Of a DNA stretch of 18,139 nt, positions 7,333-15,263 are shown piece by piece. Below the pieces are notes generated by a model. That model did not search any database and was not told where the DNA came from. It saw only the letters and a program-made list of their open reading frames with translations. A program made the translations under genes and the position numbers. Origin of the DNA: JBOFCO01 sp051646105 (lineage in GTDB: Bacteria > Pseudomonadota > Alphaproteobacteria > Rhodobacterales > Rhodobacteraceae); the NCBI GenBank assembly GCA_051646105.1, contig JBOFCO010000154.1, positions 1 to 18,139 of the forward strand, in the 5' to 3' direction. Numbering within the stretch: the first letter of the stretch is position 1; every line of letters begins with the position of its first letter.

Positions 7333-8331
7333 TCAGCGCCGCCCTACACCCATGTCCTGTGCCAGCCGCAGCCGCAGGGCACGCATCCGGTCGTAAAGCG
7401 CTGCGACATGCCCGTCATTATTTTCGAAAACCACCGGATCGGCCCGGCGCAGGGCGCTGGCCGTGCGATACAGGCTTGTCGGATCGACCATCGCAACAGC
7501 GTCTTCGGGCGTGCGCATGTCCGGGGGCCGCATGTCGGGAGTCGGGACGATGATCGCGGAAACCGCAGCACTTTCGTCAGGTTGTGCCTGCGGTTCGAAA
7601 ACAGGTTCTGCGGCCGCTTCGGCACGCGCGCCTATATCCGGCGCAGCCGTAGGCAAATCGCGCCCCGCGTCATCGTCAGGGGCTTCCTCTGCTCCGGCAA
7701 TCACCTCGGGCAGGGGGCCGTCTTCGGGCTGCGCACCGGTATCCTGGTCCAAAGCATCTTCGTGATCCGCCACCCGGCCCGTTGTATCATATTCCGGCAG
7801 CGGCAGTCCGCGCCCGCCGTGTTTCGCGACAAAGCTTTCCAGCGCGAAACCGGTCACTGCCACCGGTTCGTGCAGGGCCGGATCAGTCGCAACAACCGCC
7901 GGGGAATCGATCTCGTGCGTTTGGGTTGCTGCCAGTTCTTTGGTGGACAGTGGGTCGTCATGGTCATCTGCCATGTCCGGCGCATTGTCCGTGTCGGCCA
8001 GAACCGGAATCGCCCGCGCTTCGATCACCTTCTCACTGTCGGCCTCGATCAGTCCGGGACCCGACGGGGCCAGCCCGGCAACATGATGCACGCCCTGTTC
8101 ACGGAGAAGCTTCTGCACACCGCGGATGGTGATGCCATCGTCATGCAGAAGCTTCTTGATGCCGCCCAGAAGCGCCACATCGGCGGGGCGGTAGTACCGC
8201 CGCCCCCCCGCGCGCTTCACCGGCTTGATTTGTGTGAAACGGCTTTCCCAGAAGCGAAGCACATGCGCGGGCGTGTCCAGAAATTCTGCGACCTCGCTGA
8301 TCGTGCGGAACGCCTCTGGTGCCTTCGACAT
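7333..8331 (-). CDS. MerR-type regulator with long acidic C-terminal region
   Basis: Predicted DNA-binding regulator of 332 residues. The MerR winged HTH occupies about residues 8-80: FRTISEVAEFLDTPAHVLRFWESRF, then KPVKRAGGRRYYRPADVALLGGIKKLLHDDGITIRGVQKLLREQG. Instead of the usual short dimerisation coil and effector domain there are some 250 residues rich in Asp, Glu, Ala and Pro, probably disordered. At the very C-terminus a short structured-looking stretch (LYDRMRALRLRLAQDMG) returns. The gene starts six bases after the ihfA stop on the same strand; this ihfA-MerR pairing is widespread in alphaproteobacteria. The metal-binding cysteines of classical MerR are absent, and no target or ligand can be inferred. 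Confidence 0.9.
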   Translation of the reverse strand: MSKAPEAFRTISEVAEFLDTPAHVLRFWESRFTQIKPVKRAGGRRYYRPADVALLGGIKKLLHDDGITIRGVQKLLREQGVHHVAGLAPSGPGLIEADSEKVIEARAIPVLADTDNAPDMADDHDDPLSTKELAATQTHEIDSPAVVATDPALHEPVAVTGFALESFVAKHGGRGLPLPEYDTTGRVADHEDALDQDTGAQPEDGPLPEVIAGAEEAPDDDAGRDLPTAAPDIGARAEAAAEPVFEPQAQPDESAAVSAIIVPTPDMRPPDMRTPEDAVAMVDPTSLYRTASALRRADPVVFENNDGHVAALYDRMRALRLRLAQDMGVGRR

Positions 8332-8337
8332 GCAGAC

Positions 8338-8640
8338 TTAATCCCGGTTGCCGTTGGCAACACGGTCTTTCATCAGATGAGACGGACGGAAGGTCAGCAC
8401 ACGGCGCGGATGGATCGGAACCTCATCCCCCGTCTTGGGATTGCGACCGACACGTTCGGCCTTGTCGCGGACGGAGAAGGTGCCAAAAGACGAAATCTTC
8501 ACCGTCTCGCCCGAGGCGAGCGCGTCGGAAATATGTTGCAGGACGCTTTCGACAAGCTGTGCGGATTCATTGCGGGACAGGCCAACTGTCCGGAAAACTG
8601 CCTCGCTCAAATCCATGCGCGTCAAGGTGTGTTCGCTCAT
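8338..8640 (-). CDS. ihfA: Integration host factor subunit alpha
   Basis: Alpha subunit of the DNA-bending heterodimer IHF. The 100-residue protein shows the complete HU/IHF fold: MSEHTLTRMDLSEAVF, the dimerisation helices (VESVLQHISDAL), GETVKISSFGTFSVRDK and the DNA-binding arm GRNPKTGDEVPIHPRRVLTFRPS, with the intercalating proline in the PIHPRR region. The frame is open further upstream, but the ATG at 8640 has a strong GGGAGGG ribosome binding site and gives the family length. It sits 83 bases after fabH. That gap holds a candidate promoter and a perfect IHF consensus site, suggesting its own promoter besides read-through from plsX-fabH. Confidence 0.97.
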   Translation of the reverse strand: MSEHTLTRMDLSEAVFRTVGLSRNESAQLVESVLQHISDALASGETVKISSFGTFSVRDKAERVGRNPKTGDEVPIHPRRVLTFRPSHLMKDRVANGNRD

Positions 8641-8662
8641 TCGTCCCTCCCCGGTTGGGTGG

Positions 8663-8691
8663 AGTGTGGCCGAGCACAAATCCCAAGTCAA
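8663..8691 (-). promoter_or_regulatory. Candidate ihfA promoter
   Basis: On the minus strand, -35 TTGACT (8691-8686, five of six consensus bases), a 17-base spacer and a weak -10 CACACT (8668-8663). It lies 22 bases upstream of the ihfA start codon, within the fabH-ihfA gap. The -10 is poor, so this is a candidate only. Confidence 0.35.
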
Positions 8692-8704
8692 TATCAACGG
8701 CTTG
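8692..8704 (+). promoter_or_regulatory. Predicted IHF binding site upstream of ihfA
   Basis: TATCAACGGCTTG on the plus strand matches the IHF core consensus WATCAANNNNTTR at every defined position. It directly abuts the -35 of the candidate ihfA promoter on its upstream side, 52 bases before the ihfA start. In E. coli ihfA is negatively autoregulated, so the placement makes functional sense; binding here is inferred. Confidence 0.5.
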
Positions 8705-8723
8705 AGGCAGGACTTTCAGGCAG

Positions 8724-9743
8724 CTACCAGCGCAGGACGACGGAACCCCAGGCCAGACCGCCGCCGATTGCCTCGGTCACGATCAGATCGCCCTGCTTGA
8801 TTTGTCCGCGCTGCTTGCCGACCGACAACGCCAGCGGGATCGATGCGGCAGAGGTGTTGCCATGGTCCTGCACGGTGACAACGACGCGGTCCATTGGCAC
8901 ATTCATGCGCTGCGCAGTGGCGGAAATGATGCGCAGATTTGCCTGGTGCGGCACGATCCAGTCAACGTCGTCGCTGCCAAGCCCGGTCTTTGCCAGCGCT
9001 GCATGCGCCGTTTCGGCAAGCTTTTCAACGGCATGGCGAAAGACGGCATTGCCCTGCATCCGCAGATGTCCCGCGCCGCCGGTCGATGACACGCCACCGT
9101 CCACGTAAAGCAGGTCACGATACTTGCCATCCGAATGCAGGTCGGTGGCAAGAATGCCGCGATCTTGGGCGGTGCCTGTTGCAGGCGCCGCCTGCAATAC
9201 CAGCGCGCCAGCCCCATCCCCGAACAGCACGCAGGTTGTGCGGTCCGTCCAGTCCATGATGCGGCTGAAGGTTTCCGCGCCGATGACCAGCACCGTGCGG
9301 GCTTGCCCCGACAGGATCAGCGCATTGGCGTTGGCCAGAGCGTAAACGAATCCGGCGCAGACCGCCTGCACGTCAAAAGCAAACCCGCGATCCATGCCAA
9401 GGCGTGCCTGCACCATGGTCGCGACCGATGGAAAGGTCAGGTCGGGGGTCGAGGTGGCAACGATGACAGTGTCGATGTCGCCGGCCGTCATTCCGGCATC
9501 GGCCAGCGCGGCGGTTGCCGCATGGACGGCAAGATCGGACGTCCGTTCATCCTCGGCGGCGAAATGTCGGCGCTCGATCCCGGTGCGGGCCCGAATCCAT
9601 TCATCATTGGTATCGAGCGTCTTTTCAAATTCCGAATTCGGCACGACGCGGGTGGGAAGAAAATGACCAACGCCGCGAACGACAGCACGCAGCGCTGGGG
9701 CGGCCGCAGCGGCAACCCGGGTCGGGTCGGATGGATTTGTCAT
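8724..9743 (-). CDS. fabH: 3-oxoacyl-[ACP] synthase III (KAS III)
   Basis: Starts fatty-acid synthesis by condensing acetyl-CoA with malonyl-ACP. The 339-residue protein has the full Cys-His-Asn triad: C129 in DVQAVCAGFVYAL, H266 in DWIVPHQANLRI and N296 in QDHGNTSAASIPLAL. RTGIERRHFA and the GGG..WGSVVLRW C-terminus are also typical. About 16 extra residues (MTNPSDPTRVAAAAAP) precede the usual N-terminus ALRAVVRGVGHFLP. The start is nevertheless supported by its ATGA overlap with the plsX stop and an upstream GGGAG. Transcribed with plsX. Confidence 0.96.
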   Translation of the reverse strand: MTNPSDPTRVAAAAAPALRAVVRGVGHFLPTRVVPNSEFEKTLDTNDEWIRARTGIERRHFAAEDERTSDLAVHAATAALADAGMTAGDIDTVIVATSTPDLTFPSVATMVQARLGMDRGFAFDVQAVCAGFVYALANANALILSGQARTVLVIGAETFSRIMDWTDRTTCVLFGDGAGALVLQAAPATGTAQDRGILATDLHSDGKYRDLLYVDGGVSSTGGAGHLRMQGNAVFRHAVEKLAETAHAALAKTGLGSDDVDWIVPHQANLRIISATAQRMNVPMDRVVVTVQDHGNTSAASIPLALSVGKQRGQIKQGDLIVTEAIGGGLAWGSVVLRW

Positions 9744-10867
9744 TGTTTTTCGTCGCTCCCCAGCCCCGTTGCCGGGGCATCCTGACGCGCGGCTGCGGCG
9801 GATGCAACCCGGGCAGCAAGCCGGTCGCGGAAACCGGAACGCGCCAGTTCGAAGGCAAGCTTGATCGCGGCGGAAACGCCCGTGGCGTCTGCCGAACCGT
9901 GCGATTTCACCACTGTTCCGTTCAGGCCCAGAAAGACACCGCCATTGACGCGCCGGGGATCGATCCGGTGACGCAGGCGCTTGAGCGATCCGATGGCCAG
10001 GAGGGCGGCCAGCTTGGACAGCAGCGTCGCGCCAAAGGCCTGACGCTGAAAATCGGAAATCAGCTTTGCCGTTCCTTCCGCCGTTTTCAGCGCGATATTT
10101 CCGGTAAAGCCGTCCGTCACGATCACATCGACACGTGACGACGGCAGGTCACCGCCTTCGACAAAGCCCACATACTCGAACGTTCCGGCATCGGTCGCGG
10201 CGGCGATCAGGTCGTTGGCCTGCTTCAGCTCTGCCCGGCCCTTGTGTTCTTCGGTTCCGACATTCAGCAGGCCAACGCGGGGACGTTCAAGGCCAAGTCC
10301 GTTGCGGGCATAGCTTGCCCCCATCAGCGCATATTGCAGCAGGTCGTCGGGATCGGCCTTTATATCGGCACCCACATCCAGCATGACGTTGAACCCCGCC
10401 GGATTGCGCGACGGCCACAAGCAGGCGATGGCGGGCCGGTTCACGCCAGGCAGCTTGCGCAGACGGATCATCGACACCGCCATCAGCGCGCCTGTGTTGC
10501 CGCAGGACACGGCCACGGTCGCCTCACCCGCACGCACGGATTCGATGGTCGACCACATCGATGTCCCCTCGCCATGGCGCATGACATGGCTGGGCTTGTC
10601 GGTCATGGTGACCACACCCTCGGCATGGCGCAGGCTGCAACGCGCGGCCAACCCTTCGTGTCGCGCGACAAGGCGCGACAGTTCCGGTTCCGGTCCATGC
10701 AGGATGAAGCTGACTTGCGGATTGCTCGCGGCAGAATCAGCAAGCCCCGCAACCACCGCTGCGGGGCCGTTGTCGCCGCCCATGGCGTCGACGGAAATGA
10801 CAATCTGTCCAGATGCTTCCCCCGTGGGAACGGGGGGCCGATCTTCGGTTGTGGCTTGCGCCAGCAT
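9740..10867 (-). CDS. plsX: Phosphate acyltransferase PlsX
   Basis: Converts acyl-ACP to acyl-phosphate, the donor for PlsY in phospholipid synthesis; a peripheral membrane enzyme. The 375-residue protein has IVISVDAMGGDNGP (VDAMGGD at 26-32), GEGTSMWSTIESVRAGEA, the VSCGNTGALMA motif, LLNVGTEEHKG and VTDGFTGNIALKTAEG, all PlsX hallmarks. The start at 10867 has AGGATC just upstream; the open frame beyond it runs antisense-free into the rpmF region and is rejected because rpmF ends at 10903. There are about 20 N-terminal residues more than minimal PlsX proteins. Its stop overlaps the fabH start by four bases, coupling phospholipid and fatty-acid initiation enzymes. Confidence 0.96.
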   Translation of the reverse strand: MLAQATTEDRPPVPTGEASGQIVISVDAMGGDNGPAAVVAGLADSAASNPQVSFILHGPEPELSRLVARHEGLAARCSLRHAEGVVTMTDKPSHVMRHGEGTSMWSTIESVRAGEATVAVSCGNTGALMAVSMIRLRKLPGVNRPAIACLWPSRNPAGFNVMLDVGADIKADPDDLLQYALMGASYARNGLGLERPRVGLLNVGTEEHKGRAELKQANDLIAAATDAGTFEYVGFVEGGDLPSSRVDVIVTDGFTGNIALKTAEGTAKLISDFQRQAFGATLLSKLAALLAIGSLKRLRHRIDPRRVNGGVFLGLNGTVVKSHGSADATGVSAAIKLAFELARSGFRDRLAARVASAAAARQDAPATGLGSDEKQ

Positions 10868-10902
10868 CTGATCCTGACCGGGACGGACCTTTGGCGAAAG
10901 CC

Positions 10903-11109
10903 TCAGGCCGCGTCTTCGTCCAGATCGACTTCGGCAGTCTGGGCGATCACTTCGCGATCGGAATAGTGACCACAGGCACCGCACACATGATGCGGGCGCT
11001 TGAGTTCGCCGCAGTTCGGGCATTCCGCCGGATTTGCAGCCACGAGGGCATCATGCGAACGACGCATGTCGCGCTTGGAGCTGGTCTTGCGGTTCTGAGG
11101 GACAGCCAT
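10903..11109 (-). CDS. rpmF: 50S ribosomal protein L32
   Basis: Component of the large ribosomal subunit. The 68-residue protein begins MAVPQNRKTSSKRDMRRSHD, the universal L32 N-terminus. It has a complete zinc ribbon: C30-P-N-C33 and C43-G-A-C46. The presence of all four cysteines marks the zinc-containing paralogue type. An acidic tail (EVDLDEDAA) extends beyond the ribbon. It precedes plsX by 35 bases on the same strand, the arrangement found across proteobacteria. Confidence 0.98.
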   Translation of the reverse strand: MAVPQNRKTSSKRDMRRSHDALVAANPAECPNCGELKRPHHVCGACGHYSDREVIAQTAEVDLDEDAA

Positions 11110-11215
11110 GTCTCAACCTCGGATTATTGGGGCACAGGCCCTTGATTCTGTTCAGGTCAGGCACGGCAAGCCGATAAGGGACGGCGTATCTACCCAACGT
11201 ATAAGCGAGGCCGGG

Positions 11216-11243
11216 AACATACTGCGATTTTTATCCGGCGCAA
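11216..11243 (-). promoter_or_regulatory. Candidate promoter of rpmF-plsX-fabH
   Basis: On the minus strand: -35 TTGCGC (11243-11238), a 16-base AT-richer spacer (contains GATAAAAATC) and -10 TATGTT (11221-11216). This would give a leader of about 100 bases before the rpmF start at 11109. It lies in the 189-base gap between the DUF177 gene and rpmF, consistent with separate transcription of rpmF. Confidence 0.45.
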
Positions 11244-11298
11244 GCCCTTTTGTAGCGGTTCGGCGCGGGACGTTCCGGCACGGCCTTCCCGGCCCAAT

Positions 11299-11871
11299 TC
11301 AGCCTTTCCCGTCGGGGTCGCTTTCGTCGTTCCGATCTTCCATGCGCGCCTTCAGCTCTGCCAGCGAGGCAAAGGGCCGAAGAGTTTCCTCCGTCAGCGG
11401 TTCCGCGCCCGGCGGGGCGAAACTGGCACTGCCCAGTTCAGCACCTTCGGCGCGGGGGTAGTCAGGCATGGCCAGCGCCAGCGATTCCGCCAGTACCGTG
11501 CCAAGGTCAATGACGGCGGGCAGGGGTTCTATGCTGTCGTCCTCGGGCATTTCGGTTTCGGATTCGGTCGGGGCCTGCCATTCGGCCAGATAAAGCCGCT
11601 GCACGGACTGCCCGACGCGGGTGGTGACGGGCGCACCTGTCACGACACAGGCCTGCACCGCCGTTGCCTCAAGCTCTGCCTCCAGCCGCCAGTCGCTCCG
11701 ACCCTGTGGTGAAAGCGATCCGGTAAAACTGACCTTTCGCAGTGACAGGGCGCCCGTGTCCCTTGCCAGCGCCTCCAGCGCAGGCCCGGTGGGGGCCAGC
11801 GAAAACCTCGTCGGTTTGCGGGCAGACAGGTCGGCGGGGCGCAGAAGCCGGGAATAAAGATGATCGGTCAT
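11299..11871 (-). CDS. DUF177 / YceD-family protein
   Basis: Member of the YceD/DUF177 family, linked in bacteria and plants to 23S rRNA accumulation and found beside rpmF. The protein has 190 residues. The central core WRLEAELEATAVQACVVTGAPVTTRVGQSVQRLYL contains the conserved cysteine region (C75 in CVVTGAPV), followed by an acidic stretch (TESETEMPEDDSIE) and IDLGTVLAESLALAMPDYPRAEG, the second conserved block. The C-terminus ends FASLAELKARMEDRNDESD. It is the first gene of the minus-strand cluster, divergent from bamE across 145 bases, with a 189-base gap to rpmF. The precise biochemical role is unsettled. Confidence 0.88.
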   Translation of the reverse strand: MTDHLYSRLLRPADLSARKPTRFSLAPTGPALEALARDTGALSLRKVSFTGSLSPQGRSDWRLEAELEATAVQACVVTGAPVTTRVGQSVQRLYLAEWQAPTESETEMPEDDSIEPLPAVIDLGTVLAESLALAMPDYPRAEGAELGSASFAPPGAEPLTEETLRPFASLAELKARMEDRNDESDPDGKG

Positions 11872-11977
11872 GGCGGGCCTTGCTTGCCGGGAAGGTCGTT
11901 GCGGGGCTGTTCGTCACCGCACCAGGCAGGGCGCGATCAAGTTCATTCCTTGAACAGCACCCTGTCCTTGCTGTAAG

Positions 11978-12006
11978 CCGATACGAGGCTTGGGTAATCA
12001 AGGCAA
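11978..12006 (-). promoter_or_regulatory. Candidate promoter of the DUF177 gene
   Basis: On the minus strand: -35 TTGCCT (12006-12001), 17-base spacer and -10 TATCGG (11983-11978), giving a leader of about 100 bases. It lies in the divergent gap with bamE and overlaps bases just upstream of the bamE start, so the two genes may share control. Confidence 0.35.
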
Positions 12007-12016
12007 GAGGGCTGGA

Positions 12017-12484
12017 ATGCGCGTCACGGCGAAACGCGGGCTTAGGGTGGCCCGGCTTGTGCCCGCCCTGGCCATCGCTTTGGCGCTGTTTGCCTGCACC
12101 CCGATCTATAACATCCACGGCTTCGTGCCTGCCGAACAGGATCTGGCGCTGATCGAGGTCGGCGTTGATACCCGCAAGACAGTCGAAGCCGTGGTCGGGC
12201 GCCCGTCCTCTTCCGGTCTGCTGACCGAGTCGGCCTGGTATTACGTGCAAAGCCGCTGGAAAACCGTCGGGGCCGCCGCCGCCGAGGAACTTGACCGGCA
12301 GGTGCTGGCAATCAGTTTCGACGAGGCGGGCAAGGTCGAAAACATCGAACGCTTCACCCTGAAAGACGGAAATATCGTGCCGCTGTCGCGGCGTGTCACC
12401 GAAAGCAACATCAAGGGCATCGGGTTCCTGCGGCAATTGCTGGGCAATCTGGGCAAGCTGAGCGCCGATCAGGTGGTGCAGTAA
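12017..12484 (+). CDS. bamE: Outer membrane protein assembly factor BamE (SmpA/OmlA lipoprotein)
   Basis: Small outer-membrane lipoprotein of the BAM complex, which inserts beta-barrel proteins. From the ATG at 12017 (AGAGGG upstream) it has 155 residues: a basic N-terminus, a hydrophobic signal LVPALAIALALFAC with lipidation cysteine C27, then YNIHGFVPAEQDLALIEVGVDTRKTVEAVVGRPS, the SmpA/OmlA core, and TESAWYYVQSRWK. The family pattern of a short alpha/beta domain is complete. The C-terminal extension (ESNIKGIGFLRQLLGNLGKL) is usual for the alphaproteobacterial form. Divergent from the DUF177 gene. Confidence 0.92.
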   Translation: MRVTAKRGLRVARLVPALAIALALFACTPIYNIHGFVPAEQDLALIEVGVDTRKTVEAVVGRPSSSGLLTESAWYYVQSRWKTVGAAAAEELDRQVLAISFDEAGKVENIERFTLKDGNIVPLSRRVTESNIKGIGFLRQLLGNLGKLSADQVVQ

Positions 12485-12510
12485 GCGCCGGTTCTGATCG
12501 GTCGTCCGGT

Positions 12511-12530
12511 TGTGACGTTCCGCCGTCACA
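12511..12530 (+). terminator. Stem-loop after bamE
   Basis: TGTGACG, loop TTCCGC, CGTCACA: a perfect 7-bp stem 26 bases after the bamE stop and 32 bases before olsB. No T run follows, so it is at best a weak or processing signal rather than a full intrinsic terminator. Confidence 0.35.
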
Positions 12531-12561
12531 GTAACTGCGATCTGCGGGGACGGGTGCGGGC

Positions 12562-13362
12562 ATGATTCTTTGCGAAAGGGGCCGGTATCGCGCCGTTCAG
12601 GTGCAATCGCCCGGTGATCTTTACCGGGCGCAACGGTTGCGCTGGCTGGCTTTTGTGGCGAATCGTGGCTTGATGACAGCTTCTGACGAGATTGACGCCG
12701 ATTCTTTCGACGGGCTCTGTCAGCATGTGATTGTCGAAACGCAGGCCGAAAAAATCGCCGTCGGCTGCTTCCGCGTCATGACGTTTCAGGATGGCCGTTT
12801 CTTGCCGGCCAGCTACGCCGCGCAATACTACGATCTGGCCGGACTGCGGCGGTATCCCGGCGTGCTGCTGGAACTGGGGCGATTCTGTCTGCACCCGGCC
12901 CATGCCGATCCCGACATCCTGCGCCTGGCATGGGGGGCGCTGTCGATCATTGTGGCCCGTGAAAAGGCGGCGATGCTGTTTGGCTGTTCGTCCTTCATGG
13001 GGATTGAAACGGAGCAGTATCTGGACACTTTTGCCATGCTGAAGGACAGGCATCTGGCGCCAAAGCGCTGGCTGCCGCAGGTCAAGGCCCCCGACGTGTT
13101 CCGCTTTGCCCGCAACCTGCGCCGACGCCAGCCCGATCCGCGTCGGGCCCTGCTGGCGATGCCGCCGCTGCTGCGCAGCTATCTGGCGATGGGGGGCTGG
13201 GTTTCCGATCATGCCGTTGTCGACCGTGACCTGAACACGCTGCATGTCTTTACCGGGCTGGAAATCGCGGCGATTCCGGCGGCACGCGCGCGGCTTCTTG
13301 CAGGTGTCGTCGGCCTTGCCCGCACACCGCCCCCCGTTGACCTTCCGGGCGCGCCCGCATAG
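12562..13362 (+). CDS. olsB: L-ornithine N(alpha)-acyltransferase (ornithine lipid synthesis)
   Basis: Transfers a 3-hydroxyacyl group from ACP to ornithine, making lyso-ornithine lipid, a phosphorus-free membrane lipid. The 266-residue protein belongs to the GNAT-like OlsB family: ELGRFCLHP (104-112), FGCSSFMG (140-147), and the C-terminal block MPPLLRSYLAMGGWVSDHAVVDRDLNTLHVFTGLEI, which is highly characteristic. The partner O-acyltransferase gene olsA, often adjacent, is not in this window. Next comes the ABC-F gene ten bases downstream. The start ATG has GGGGACGGGTGCGGG upstream, a loose ribosome binding site. Confidence 0.88.
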   Translation: MILCERGRYRAVQVQSPGDLYRAQRLRWLAFVANRGLMTASDEIDADSFDGLCQHVIVETQAEKIAVGCFRVMTFQDGRFLPASYAAQYYDLAGLRRYPGVLLELGRFCLHPAHADPDILRLAWGALSIIVAREKAAMLFGCSSFMGIETEQYLDTFAMLKDRHLAPKRWLPQVKAPDVFRFARNLRRRQPDPRRALLAMPPLLRSYLAMGGWVSDHAVVDRDLNTLHVFTGLEIAAIPAARARLLAGVVGLARTPPPVDLPGAPA

Positions 13363-13372
13363 CTGACGGCGC

Positions 13373-15193
13373 ATGGCACGCGCTCCTCTTTTGCAACTTT
13401 CAGATATCTCGCTGACCTTTGGCGGCAATCCCGTTTTCGACGGGCTTTCGCTGACCGTGCAACCTGGCGACCGCATCGCGCTGGTCGGGCGCAATGGCTC
13501 GGGCAAGTCGACGCTGATGAAGGTGATGGCCGGGCTGGTAGAGGCCGATAGCGGCGAACGGGTGCTGCCGCCCGGCGTGACCGTTGGCTACATGGAACAG
13601 GAACCCGACCTTTCGGATTTTGCCACGCTGGGTGATTTTGCCGAAAGCGGCCTTGATCCGGCCGAGGGCTGGCGCGTCGCGGCGGCGGCCGAGGGGCTGA
13701 AATTCCGCCCTGAAACCCCGGTGGCGACCGCATCGGGCGGGGAACGGCGACGGGCGGCGCTGGCGCGGTTGCTGGCACAGGCGCCGGAACTGATGCTGCT
13801 GGACGAACCGACCAACCATCTGGACATCGAGGCGATCGGTTGGCTGGAGCGCACCCTTGCCGAAACCCGTGCCGCCTTTGTGCTGATTTCCCACGACCGG
13901 GCGTTCCTGCGGGCGCTGTCTCGGGCGACACTGTGGATCGACCGGGGCGAGGTGCGGCGGCAGGACAAGGGCTTTGATGCCTTCGAGGACTGGCGCGAAA
14001 CCGTCTGGGCCGAAGAGGACGAGGCCCGCCACAAGCTGGACCGCAAGATCAAGGCCGAGGCGAAATGGGCTGTCGAGGGGATCAGCGCCCGACGCAAGCG
14101 CAACATGGGCCGGGTCCGGGCGCTGGCCGACCTGCGGGCAGAGCGCGGCGCGATGATCCGGCGGCAGGGCACGGCGGAACTGGCGCTGGACAGCGGCACA
14201 ACATCCGGCAAGCTGGTGGCCGAGGCGAAAGGGCTGACCAAGTCCTTCGGCGGGAAGGACATCATCCGCAATTTTGACCTGCGGATCATGCGCGGCGACC
14301 GGGTGGCCTTTGTTGGCCCGAACGGCGCGGGCAAGACCACCTTGCTGAAACTACTCACGGGAGAAATGGAGCCCGACACCGGCTCTGTGCGGCTGGGCAC
14401 CAATCTGGAAATCGCGGTCTTTGATCAGGCGCGCTCTACCCTCGATCTGACGGTTTCACTTTGGGATGGGCTGGTGAACGATCCCGACATGCGGGTTTCC
14501 GGCCGGTCGGATCAGGTGATGGTGCGGGGCCAGCCCCGGCATGTGGTCGCCTATCTGAAGGATTTCCTGTTTGACGAGGCGCAGGCCCGTGCGCCGGTCG
14601 GATCGCTTTCGGGCGGGGAACGGGCGCGGCTGCTGCTGGCGCGGCTGATGGCGAAACCGTCGAACCTGCTGATCCTGGACGAACCGACCAACGATCTGGA
14701 TGTGGAAACGCTGGACCTGTTGCAGGATATCCTTGGCGAATACGATGGCACTGTGCTGCTGGTCAGTCATGACCGCGATTTCATCGACCGCGTGGCGACG
14801 ACCACGGTGGCGCTGGAAGGGCAGGGCAGGGCCACCGTCTATGCCGGCGGGTGGAGCGACTATCAGGCCCAGCGCGGCGAAATCCTGACTGACGCCCCCG
14901 TTGCGGCCCGCTCTGTGCGCGAAGAAACTGCGTCGCAGCCTGCGCCCCGCCTCGCAGTGCGGCCAACCGGCCTGAGTTTTACTGAAAGACATCGGCTCGA
15001 CGCACTGCCCGGCATCATCGAAAAACTGGAAGCCGAAATCGGCAAGCTTGGCGCACTTCTGGAAGACGCCGATCTTTACAGCCGAGAACCGGTGAAGTTC
15101 CGCAAGGCCACCGAGGCCATGACGGAACGTCAGACAGCGCTGGACGCGGCAGAGATGGAGTGGCTGGAACTGGCGGAAAGAGCCGGGGGCTAA
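13373..15193 (+). CDS. uup: ABC-F family ATPase, Uup type
   Basis: Soluble tandem ATPase without membrane domains; ABC-F proteins act on the ribosome, and Uup is also linked to precise transposon excision and replication-intermediate handling. The 606 residues contain two full nucleotide-binding domains: Walker A GRNGSGKST (39-47), signature SGGER (121-125) and Walker B LLLDEP in domain 1; GPNGAGKTT (315-323), SGGER (413-417) and LILDEP in domain 2. Between them is the charged P-site tRNA interaction linker (about 205-265: KLDRKIKAEAKWAVEGISARRKRNMGR). A C-terminal coiled coil (about 540-604, RLDALPGIIEKLEAEIGKL) is the Uup hallmark. Both catalytic glutamates are present. It starts ten bases after olsB. 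Confidence 0.93.
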   Translation: MARAPLLQLSDISLTFGGNPVFDGLSLTVQPGDRIALVGRNGSGKSTLMKVMAGLVEADSGERVLPPGVTVGYMEQEPDLSDFATLGDFAESGLDPAEGWRVAAAAEGLKFRPETPVATASGGERRRAALARLLAQAPELMLLDEPTNHLDIEAIGWLERTLAETRAAFVLISHDRAFLRALSRATLWIDRGEVRRQDKGFDAFEDWRETVWAEEDEARHKLDRKIKAEAKWAVEGISARRKRNMGRVRALADLRAERGAMIRRQGTAELALDSGTTSGKLVAEAKGLTKSFGGKDIIRNFDLRIMRGDRVAFVGPNGAGKTTLLKLLTGEMEPDTGSVRLGTNLEIAVFDQARSTLDLTVSLWDGLVNDPDMRVSGRSDQVMVRGQPRHVVAYLKDFLFDEAQARAPVGSLSGGERARLLLARLMAKPSNLLILDEPTNDLDVETLDLLQDILGEYDGTVLLVSHDRDFIDRVATTTVALEGQGRATVYAGGWSDYQAQRGEILTDAPVAARSVREETASQPAPRLAVRPTGLSFTERHRLDALPGIIEKLEAEIGKLGALLEDADLYSREPVKFRKATEAMTERQTALDAAEMEWLELAERAGG

Positions 15194-15263
15194 GCCGCGA
15201 ATCACTCTGTGTCGCTTGCGGTTTCCGTTCGGCAATGAGCGGACGTTGCATTCCGATACCACC

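Noticed and set aside
7291..9108. 605-codon plus-strand open frame
   Set aside because: Antisense to the MerR-like gene, ihfA and fabH, all of which have clear family motifs. Its translation is Arg/His/Gly-rich with no recognisable domain, as expected from a GC-rich shadow frame.
10868..11023. N-terminal extension of plsX by 52 codons
   Set aside because: It would overlap most of rpmF in another frame and precedes the good start with AGGATC at 10867.
11940..11956. GTTCATTCCTTGAAC inverted repeat as an operator between DUF177 and bamE
   Set aside because: Arms of only five bases; short repeats of this size are common and nothing links it to a regulator.
11919..11965. Short minus-strand ORF MNLIAPCLVR upstream of the DUF177 gene as a leader peptide
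   Set aside because: Only one Cys, no matching link to the downstream gene, the AGGA is too close to the ATG, and no terminator-like hairpin overlaps it.
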